Origin: DATBLQ01 sp036555325 | Lineage (GTDB): Bacteria; Pseudomonadota; Alphaproteobacteria; Rhizobiales; Aestuariivirgaceae | Direction: 5' to 3' | DNA: 15,011 bases | NCBI GenBank assembly: GCA_036555325.1 | Contig: DATBLQ010000083.1 | Location: 1-15,011, forward strand | In this document: piece after piece, positions 6,752 to 12,454 of the stretch | How positions within the stretch are numbered: the stretch's first letter is position 1 | Layout: the number at the start of each line of letters is the position of its first letter | Notes under the pieces: generated by a model | What the model saw: only the letters and a program-made list of their open reading frames with translations | Database searches by the model: none | Told to the model about the DNA's origin: nothing | Program-made: the position numbers and the translations under genes

Positions 6752-7201
6752 GTGCCCATTCCTTCGATCGATCAAATCGAGCAGGATTTCGCCGTTCTCG
6801 AGGAGTGGGAGGACAGGTACAAATACATCATCGAGCTTGGCCGGGAACTGCCGGAGTTTGATGATGCCTTTCGCACCCAGGCGAACAAGGTCCAGGGCTG
6901 CGCTAGCCAGGTTTGGCTGCAATCCTTCATCTCGGACAAGGACAAAGACCAGCCGCGGCTGCGCTTTCTGGGAGACAGCGACGCCCTCATCGTACGCGGC
7001 CTCATCGCCATTGCGCTGTCACTTTTTTCGGGTCAGCCGGCACAGCAAATCATAGCGATCGATGCCTCGAAGGAGCTCGAGCGGCTGCAGCTGAAGGAGC
7101 ATCTCTCGCCACAGAGATCGAACGGCTTTTTGTCGCTTATCCGCCGGATCAAGGACGACGCGCGACTGGCGATCAGCGACAGGGTCAACTCTCAGGCTTA
7201 A
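6752..7201 (+). CDS. sufE: SufE family cysteine desulfuration protein
   Basis: SufE accepts persulfide sulfur from the cysteine desulfurase SufS and passes it to the Fe-S scaffold in the cytoplasm. The product is 149 residues from the GTG start, typical for the family. It opens IDQIEQDFAVLEEWEDRYKY (6-25), continues IIELGRELPEF, and has the active-site loop KVQGCASQVW with the sulfur-accepting Cys50; the helical C-terminal half ends NGFLSLIRRIKDDA. An ATG at 6710 would add 14 residues but lacks a ribosome-binding site. No sufS or suf scaffold genes are nearby, so it would work in trans with a suf operon elsewhere. Its stop overlaps the stop of the convergent DUF6456 gene in the palindrome TTAA (7198-7201). 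Confidence 0.93.
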   Translation: MPIPSIDQIEQDFAVLEEWEDRYKYIIELGRELPEFDDAFRTQANKVQGCASQVWLQSFISDKDKDQPRLRFLGDSDALIVRGLIAIALSLFSGQPAQQIIAIDASKELERLQLKEHLSPQRSNGFLSLIRRIKDDARLAISDRVNSQA

Positions 7202-7779
7202 CATATGCGCGGGCGATAGCCCGGTACGGCGCAAGACTGAATGGGGGCTCGCCGGCTGGCTTTGGGATCGGAGATGAGGCCATAGAAGCGAGCAAGCCGC
7301 GTCAACCCAAGCTGCAGAACCACTTTGCCGGAACGACGCGGCATGCCGAGCAGCTGTTCGGCGGCTTCAATTCCGGTTGTATGGCAGCAGATTTCAACGA
7401 GCATCGGAGAGAGCTCGGGCCCCACCGCTTCAAGCGCCCGGTAGTAGCGCTGCTTGGCGGCAAGCATCTTTTCGGTTTGATGCAAGAGATCGTCCCGGGG
7501 AGGCGCACGGCGGCTTGCGTCCGGCGAAAGCGGGGACTGCCAATTCGTCGTGATCGTCGGCAGCAGGCGGGATGCGGCGAAATCGGAGCCAAGACGAAGG
7601 CCGGCGCAGTATTGCTCATCGGTGATGAGAGCGTTGTTGGCGGCATCCTTGCGGGTGCGCAGCCATGCAAGCGGGCTTTCGGCGCAATTGAATTCAACGA
7701 AGCATTTTTCGCCGCCCTCCAACTCCACTGTCCTGCGCGAGATGACAGCACGCGAGGTGCCCCTTGATTTTTTTGCCAT
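7198..7779 (-). CDS. DUF6456 domain protein
   Basis: 193 residues. DUF6456 covers about 34-168: ESPLAWLRTRKD (34-45), the LITDEQYCAGLRLGSDF stretch (51-67), a helix with AAKQRYYRALEAVGPELSPM (107-126), a two-cysteine CC (131-132), and RRSGKVVLQLGLTRLARFYG (148-167). The last part looks like a helix-turn-helix, which would suit DNA binding, but that is inference; the family has no assigned function that I know. The N-terminus is short and basic (MAKKSRGTSR). ATG at 7779 has only a weak ribosome-binding site. It overlaps sufE by 4 bases at the convergent stops, so there is no room for terminators between them. A candidate promoter and a dyad lie upstream (7819-7879). Confidence 0.85.
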   Translation of the reverse strand: MAKKSRGTSRAVISRRTVELEGGEKCFVEFNCAESPLAWLRTRKDAANNALITDEQYCAGLRLGSDFAASRLLPTITTNWQSPLSPDASRRAPPRDDLLHQTEKMLAAKQRYYRALEAVGPELSPMLVEICCHTTGIEAAEQLLGMPRRSGKVVLQLGLTRLARFYGLISDPKASRRAPIQSCAVPGYRPRIC

Positions 7780-7818
7780 TGCTTCAAATTACTCTTGCTC
7801 AAATTCACGTTCACTTAC

Positions 7819-7832
7819 GCACTAAGTAGTGC
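7819..7832. promoter_or_regulatory. Dyad in the leader of the DUF6456 gene, possible operator
   Basis: GCACTA-AG-TAGTGC, a perfect 6-bp dyad with a 2-base centre, lies 40 bases upstream of the start codon and just downstream of a candidate promoter. On the plus strand it is followed by TTTTGTTCTT, but no plus-strand transcript is expected here, so an operator or leader stem is more likely than a terminator. Confidence 0.4.
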
Positions 7833-7850
7833 TTTTGTTCTTATGATGGC

Positions 7851-7879
7851 GACTTAATCCCTATCACGGAGACTGTCAA
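7851..7879 (-). promoter_or_regulatory. Candidate sigma-70 promoter for the DUF6456 gene
   Basis: On the minus strand a perfect TTGACA (complement of 7874-7879) is followed after 16 bases by TTAAGT (7852-7857) or after 17 by TAAGTC (7851-7856). The -35 is excellent and the -10 moderate. The implied transcript starts near 7844, giving a leader of about 65 bases that includes the dyad. Confidence 0.4.
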
Positions 7880-7961
7880 GAGAGAAGTGGGTCAGCCTCG
7901 AATTTTTGCGCATCGCACCAATGAGCGACGCCACTAAGCCAAGGGTCTTGGAAAGACGAGT

Positions 7962-8495
7962 TCAGGCGCGCAGAGCGGGACGCGCGGACTCTTCGAGCTG
8001 GGCTTCGATCAGATCGATCGAGCGGGGCACGGCCTGCGCCGACACAAAGGTGTCGTAGCAGAGGAGAACTCCCGCCGGCGTATTATCGTGAGAGAGAGGC
8101 AACCGCAGCCAAAACTGAACGAGATGATCCTTGTCGACACGCGGGCCACGCACCACACCCTGCGCGGGGCGCAGCGTTTTGGTGACATGATCGTATACTG
8201 CGTCCCAGTAGGCTTTCTTCTCACCCCAATCTATTTCGTCGAGGAACAGACCGGTGATCTCGCGCTCGTAGATGTCGCGAAGCCGCGTGCCGGCGAGGCG
8301 CACCTTCAAGCGTGTGCCGACCCTTTCAATCAGGCTGATGAAGGGCAGCAATCTGGGAAAATGCGCAGGGCTGATATCTTCGTGAGCCGGCATGTTGCGG
8401 CCGGCGGCGAGCGCTGCCCAATAGTCGTAGAGCTCCCGCTGTTCGGCAATAATCAACTGGGCCCGGAAGGCCTTGTTTGCAATTTCAGTGAGCAT
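7962..8495 (-). CDS. PAS_5 domain protein
   Basis: 177 residues, almost wholly one PAS_5-type domain (about 20-155): ELYDYWAALAAGR (21-33), P-HFPRLLPFISLIE (43-57), the strand and loop LKVRLAGTRLRDIYEREITG (63-82), and PAGVLLCYDTF (140-150). PAS_5 proteins are small and frequent in alphaproteobacteria, and no output domain such as a kinase, GGDEF or helix-turn-helix is present, so it may sense a ligand and act through a partner. The LAGT-L-D-Y-E-ITG core matches the usual PAS_5 signature. It lies 130 bases downstream of mucR on the same strand, so co-transcription is possible. No cofactor-binding residue can be named from sequence alone. Confidence 0.85.
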   Translation of the reverse strand: MLTEIANKAFRAQLIIAEQRELYDYWAALAAGRNMPAHEDISPAHFPRLLPFISLIERVGTRLKVRLAGTRLRDIYEREITGLFLDEIDWGEKKAYWDAVYDHVTKTLRPAQGVVRGPRVDKDHLVQFWLRLPLSHDNTPAGVLLCYDTFVSAQAVPRSIDLIEAQLEESARPALRA

Positions 8496-8625
8496 CGCCG
8501 CACGTCCCCGAATCGCTTCAAGCGAGTTTCGTGTTCAACCTATGAATCGATCATGGCATGGGCGCAAGAGCGATAGACAGATTTTTTTAGAGTGGGTTTG
8601 AGGTGCAACAGCCAACACCCGATGA

Positions 8626-9030
8626 TCAGTTCTTCTTGTGGCGCTGACCCAATCCGATTTTCTTGGCGAGCAGCGATCGTGCGGCGGCATATTTGGGAGC
8701 AACCATTGGATAATCGGCCGGCAAACCCCACTTCTCGCGATACTGTTCGGGCGACAGATTGTAGTGCGTGCGAAGATGACGCTTCAGCGACTTGAACTTC
8801 TTGCCGTCCTCAAGGCAGGTGATGTACTCCTCGTTGATCGAGCGCTTTATCGGAACTGCGGGCTTGAGTTCACTTGCAGCCCGCGTCGCGCCGCCGGAAG
8901 CATTGTCGCTTAGAGCGCGGTAGACATCGTTGATCACTTCGCGCAGATCGGCGGCCGGGATGGGATTCTTGCCTACAAATGCTGCAACAATGTCAGCTGT
9001 CAGCGCTAATATTTCAGGTTTTTCGTTCAT
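8626..9030 (-). CDS. mucR: Ros/MucR family transcriptional regulator
   Basis: 134 residues. Ros/MucR proteins are nucleoid-type repressors that oligomerise through the N-terminus and bind AT-rich DNA with T-A steps; in rhizobia and Brucella they control exopolysaccharide, motility, virulence and cell-cycle genes. Visible here are the N-terminal oligomerisation region (LTADIVAAFVGKNPIPAADL, 10-29) and the zinc-finger region from Cys72: CLEDGKKFKSLKRHLRTHY (72-90), then EQYREKWGLP and DYPMVAPKYAAARSLLAKKIGLGQ. Zinc ligands would be Cys72, Asp75, His85 and His89; Asp replaces the second Cys of Ros, as in several MucR paralogues. ATG at 9030 is preferred over ATG 9051 because AAGGA (complement of 9041-9045) lies 10 bases upstream and homologues start here. 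Upstream DNA is AT-rich and could carry autoregulatory sites. Confidence 0.93.
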   Translation of the reverse strand: MNEKPEILALTADIVAAFVGKNPIPAADLREVINDVYRALSDNASGGATRAASELKPAVPIKRSINEEYITCLEDGKKFKSLKRHLRTHYNLSPEQYREKWGLPADYPMVAPKYAAARSLLAKKIGLGQRHKKN

Positions 9031-9051
9031 GTTGATCAAATCCTTGCCCAT

Positions 9052-9196
9052 TCAGGTATTCAACTTTCGATTAACAATGCTTTTCGATAATCAATTTATC
9101 TTGCGAAGTTCGTCAAGTAGAACTTTGATGTCAAAAGACAAAATCGCGATTAACTTCTGCAACTAGCGATATGCAGAACGCTCGCACACTGTCATC
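9052..9196 (-). promoter_or_regulatory. AT-rich upstream region of mucR with a dyad
   Basis: This stretch between the DUF2336 stop and mucR is clearly more AT-rich than its surroundings. It has TTAAC motifs, the dyad GATAA-TCAAT-TTATC (9086-9100), and on the minus strand TTGACG followed 18 bases later by GATTAT, a weak promoter match. MucR proteins often bind their own AT-rich promoters, so autoregulation is plausible but not shown. Confidence 0.35.
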
Positions 9197-11803
9197 TTAT
9201 GGCAGCTCCAACGGTTTGCCAGCAGACAAAGTTGTGTAGGGCCCTGTTCGGAGAACAGCCCAGTCCCAATAGGTCAAAAGAACTCGCGCCTTGTTGAAGG
9301 AAAGTGACTCAAAGAAACTCTGAAGCTCATTTGCACTACGCTTCGGTTGCAAACAATTGTCGTGGGTCGTTTCGAGAGCGGCGAAAATTTCCTCAAAGCG
9401 AGCGCGCGTGGCGCCGGCGGCCTTCAATGCAACGGTCAAGGGCTCGCCCTGCTGATCTGCGAGTATGCGAGCCGCAGTTGCGGGCTGGAGACCCAGAAGC
9501 CCGGCAAGACGTTTCTCCGCTTCCACCCGATTGGCGAGCTTGAGGCTCTCTATGAACGCTTCCACCTCTTCGCGCGGCGGGAAGCGTTCGGGTATGGCTT
9601 CCTCCAATTCATTTTCCATGCGCATCGTGAGCTTGAGAATCTTGGTGAGCGTGCTGGAGTCGGTAAGAAATCTTGAAATCACGTAACGGCGCAATTCAAC
9701 CGGCAGCACCCAAAACAGCTCGAACGCGATAGGTGCGGGGAGGTCGGAACGGGTCGCCAGCGGGGCCTGGAGCGATGAATGCTGCGTGGCAAGCTCGTTC
9801 AAACGAAGGAACGCCTCGTGAGAAATTACGGCTCCGGGATTTCTCACGAGCGTCAACACGGTGGAGGGGTTTTCCGTTGCGATCAGAGTATCGCAGAGCA
9901 CGGAGGATAGGCTGCGCCTGCGGGCGATCATCCGGTTGCTCTGCTCGTTACCGTCGGCAATCACCTCCATCAAATCGTGATCGTTGATTGCCGAGCATTT
10001 TTCAAGCAGAGGACCGGCAACTTCAATTCGCTGATCATGAATCAGCTGAGCGAGTATCAGAGGCGGCGGCGCCTCCATGAAACTCAAGCGCTCCGCCATG
10101 GCCACGAGACTCTTGACGGGGAGCCGACGCAGGAGCTGGAGGAGAGTATCTGCCGCAAGCGCGCGCTCCTGCGGTTGCGTGGCGTTGTTGGGAAGCGACA
10201 TGATCTCCAGCAATGAGCGCGCGACCTCGCTTGCCTCTTCGCTGGGCTCTTCATTTTCCTGGCGATGGATCGCGGCACGCCGACGCGCTTCGGCCTGACG
10301 CTTCGGGTCGAGGCCCGATTCATCGCCTTGCGGCCCGGCAAGACGAACATCCGCTTCGATTGCCTCGATCGGACCCGGCGCGACTTCCTCCTGCGCTAAG
10401 GGTGCGGCTGCGGCGGTGACGGTGGCTTCTTCTTGGGTCGCTTCGACTTGTTGCAGGAGAAGGACCGGCGCGGCTTCCTCTGCGGGCGGTGCGGCTGCGG
10501 TGACGGTGGCTTCTTCTTGGGTCGCTTCGACTTGTTGCGGAAGAAGGGCCGGCGCGACTTCCTGCTGCGCCGAGGGTGCCACGGCTGCGGTGACGGTGGC
10601 TTCTTCTTGGGTCGCTTCGACTTGTTGCGGAAGACTTTCCGGCGCGGCTTCCTGCTGCGCCGAGGGTGCCACGGCGGGGGTGACGGTGGCTTCTTCTTCG
10701 GTCGCTTCGACTTGTTGCGGAAGACTTTCCGGCGCGGCTTCCTGCTGCGCCACGGTTTCCTGTGCGTCGGGCACAAGGTCAAGGCTGACGGTGGATAGTT
10801 TTTCTTCTGGGAGATCGAACGGCCGTGCAAGCAGCTCCACCTCGATCTCTTCCCTCTCATGAGGTTCCGGTGGCGGATCGGGAGCTACTGCCGCTGCGCG
10901 TTCGAACTCCGCAAGAGTTTCATCGACAAGCTCTTCGTCCTTCGTCTGAACATCTGGCTCGAGCTCTGCCTCCCAGAAGCGATAATCCGGGGGGCGAGAC
11001 GTTTCCACCGAGTCCGATTGTGGTTCAGGCGTAGTTTCGTGGGAAGCTTCAGGATGTTCAGAGGGAGCGGCGAAGAATTGTCCGACGTGGACAGCGGCAA
11101 ACTCATCGAGCGACGGCAGTTCAGGCTCAAGCAAGAGGCGTAGAGCAGTTTCTCCTGTGGCAATTTCCTCGTCAGCCTGGAGCTCATCAGGTCGCAGAGC
11201 AGGCAAGGACGCTTCAGCCCTTGGGCTCTGCTCCACGGAGGCGACGGGAGCGCTCTGATAATCGTCTCGCGAGTGGGGATCCGGTAAGGCTGCGGGAGCG
11301 TCCTCGTCGGAGCATGCCAGGTTCTCCAGTGCAGTTTCGCGGAGTGAGAAGGAGCCGTCGTATCCGGCGCCAATGATGGACGACTGGGCATGACCTTCAG
11401 CCCGATCGAGGGGTGAAAAATGAATCTCGACAGGCGAGCGCGAGGAGGAGCCATCGGGAAGATCGCCAATAGCAAAAGGTTCGCCGGTATCGCGGGAGAC
11501 CGAATTTGTCCTGGACGCATCGGCGGTCGTCAAGGGTGGCGGACCTCGCGTCGATGCAATTGTAGGTTGTAGAGAGGGAGGGTCGGATTCGGGCGGAACG
11601 GGATCGGCCGGCCCGTCCGCTGGCGGGGGGCCGAGAAGATCGGCGAGGCTGGTGCTGGCGAGCCTTTGTTTCAGCTGGCGAAAAGCGTCGGCCGTGGCGC
11701 GCTTACGGTGCTTGGGTTTGGGCGTAGAGGGGGGAGCTTCGAGCCCGCCATGCCGCGGCGCAGCCCGGTCCTCACCCTGCTCCTGCGCGGCAAACTGACT
11801 CAT
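9197..11803 (-). CDS. DUF2336 domain protein with long disordered repeat-rich N-terminus
   Basis: 868 residues. Residues 1 to about 520 look disordered and are rich in Pro, Ala, Glu, Ser and Asp. Residues about 349-476 hold tandem units of 30 residues with the core QQVEAT(Q/E)EEATVT. The C-terminal part (about 525-868) fits DUF2336, an alpha-helical, HEAT-like family: RALAADTLLQLLRRLP, LIEKC-like helices, RRSLSSVLCDTLI, NPGAVISHEAFLRL, RRYVISRFLTDSSTL, and YWDWAVLR near the end. Function unknown. There is no signal peptide or membrane helix, so it is probably cytoplasmic. The ATG has GGAG (complement of 11813-11816) 9 bases upstream. It is much longer than the DUF2336 domain alone because of the N-terminal extension. 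mucR follows 166 bases downstream on the same strand; msrB is divergent. Confidence 0.85.
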   Translation of the reverse strand: MSQFAAQEQGEDRAAPRHGGLEAPPSTPKPKHRKRATADAFRQLKQRLASTSLADLLGPPPADGPADPVPPESDPPSLQPTIASTRGPPPLTTADASRTNSVSRDTGEPFAIGDLPDGSSSRSPVEIHFSPLDRAEGHAQSSIIGAGYDGSFSLRETALENLACSDEDAPAALPDPHSRDDYQSAPVASVEQSPRAEASLPALRPDELQADEEIATGETALRLLLEPELPSLDEFAAVHVGQFFAAPSEHPEASHETTPEPQSDSVETSRPPDYRFWEAELEPDVQTKDEELVDETLAEFERAAAVAPDPPPEPHEREEIEVELLARPFDLPEEKLSTVSLDLVPDAQETVAQQEAAPESLPQQVEATEEEATVTPAVAPSAQQEAAPESLPQQVEATQEEATVTAAVAPSAQQEVAPALLPQQVEATQEEATVTAAAPPAEEAAPVLLLQQVEATQEEATVTAAAAPLAQEEVAPGPIEAIEADVRLAGPQGDESGLDPKRQAEARRRAAIHRQENEEPSEEASEVARSLLEIMSLPNNATQPQERALAADTLLQLLRRLPVKSLVAMAERLSFMEAPPPLILAQLIHDQRIEVAGPLLEKCSAINDHDLMEVIADGNEQSNRMIARRRSLSSVLCDTLIATENPSTVLTLVRNPGAVISHEAFLRLNELATQHSSLQAPLATRSDLPAPIAFELFWVLPVELRRYVISRFLTDSSTLTKILKLTMRMENELEEAIPERFPPREEVEAFIESLKLANRVEAEKRLAGLLGLQPATAARILADQQGEPLTVALKAAGATRARFEEIFAALETTHDNCLQPKRSANELQSFFESLSFNKARVLLTYWDWAVLRTGPYTTLSAGKPLELP
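10376..10759 (-). repeat. Coding tandem repeat, 90-bp units, inside the DUF2336 gene
   Basis: The 18-base block starting TGACGGTGGCTTCTTCTT (plus strand) recurs at 10417, 10501, 10591 and 10681, that is with spacings of 84, 90 and 90 bases. Flanking partial units extend the array to about 10376-10759. Units are nearly identical at DNA level, including synonymous positions, which suggests recent duplication or homogenisation. The 84-base unit lacks two codons, so the reading frame is kept throughout. Confidence 0.9.
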
Positions 11804-12051
11804 TAACTGCTACTCCACGCCGCCTACTGGAATCGAATACACGCCGACGTATGTAAATTCCTTTAATCCTGCACAGTTTACAGGACTCATGTAACAAAAC
11901 ATTTACTGTCGGATCGATTTTGGAGCGAAGATTTTATCGGTTCCGGGGCTTTCTCGGACAAGCCCATTCCTGATAGCTTCCCCCTTGCTCAGGGACCTCA
12001 CGGCGCCCCGCAATCGCAGTTTTTCCAGGCGAATTCCGATCAGGCAAACCG

Positions 12052-12450
12052 ATGTCCAAAATCACCAAAACCGACAGCGAATGGAAAAAACAGCTAAGTC
12101 CCGACCAGTATCATGTGCTGCGCGAGCACGGCACCGAGAGAGCCTTCAGCCATGCCTATAATCAAGAGAAGGCGCGAGGAATTTACCTGTGCGCGGCATG
12201 CGGCGCGCGACTGTTTTCGTCTGACACAAAGTTCGAGTCCGGAACCGGCTGGCCAAGTTTCTATGCGCCGATGTCCAAAGACTCCGTCGGCGAGCACGAT
12301 GACCGATCATTGTTCATGAGGAGAACCGAGGTCAGGTGCGCGAGTTGCGACTCGCATCTGGGACATGTGTTTCCGGACGGACCCAATCCGACAGGCTTAC
12401 GTTACTGCATGAACGGCACGGCTTTGAATTTCAAACCTGAGAAGGCATGA
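12052..12450 (+). CDS. msrB: Peptide-methionine (R)-S-oxide reductase MsrB
   Basis: Reduces the R epimer of methionine sulfoxide in proteins back to methionine. 132 residues, a single SelR domain without signal peptide, hence cytoplasmic. Two zinc-binding pairs are present, Cys47/Cys50 (CAAC) and Cys96/Cys99 (CASC), with the family blocks SGTGWPSFY (63-71) and SHLGHVFPDGP (101-111). The catalytic Cys119 lies in RYCMNGTALNF. Position 65, which carries the resolving Cys in SGCGWPSF-type enzymes such as E. coli MsrB, is Thr, so regeneration must use thioredoxin directly or another cysteine. The ATG at 12052 has AGG (12042-12044) 7 bases upstream. The oligopeptidase B gene starts 4 bases after its stop, so the two are most likely one operon. 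Confidence 0.96.
   Translation: MSKITKTDSEWKKQLSPDQYHVLREHGTERAFSHAYNQEKARGIYLCAACGARLFSSDTKFESGTGWPSFYAPMSKDSVGEHDDRSLFMRRTEVRCASCDSHLGHVFPDGPNPTGLRYCMNGTALNFKPEKA
12439..12445 (+). promoter_or_regulatory. Ribosome-binding site inside msrB that supports the TTG start of opB
   Basis: GAGAAGG lies 9 bases before TTG 12455, within the last codons of msrB. The ATG at 12447 is out of frame, so this site supports TTG as the start and translation coupled to msrB. Confidence 0.6.
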
Positions 12451-12454
12451 CTCC

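Noticed and set aside
6913..7767. 284-residue plus-strand frame
   Set aside because: It is a shifted frame inside sufE that continues antisense to the DUF6456 gene; both overlapped genes are well supported.
8500..8625. Terminator behind mucR
   Set aside because: A T-run is present on the minus strand only as scattered Ts and A-run; no stable hairpin precedes it.
10376..10759. CRISPR-like array
   Set aside because: Units are contiguous, about 90 bp, without unique spacers, and code in frame within a longer protein. No cas gene is present.
10416..10862. Plus-strand open frames of 121 and 148 residues through the tandem repeat, and a third on the minus strand
   Set aside because: The 90-bp unit is a multiple of three, so any frame open in one unit stays open in all. 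The products are low-complexity and antisense or out of frame to the DUF2336 gene.
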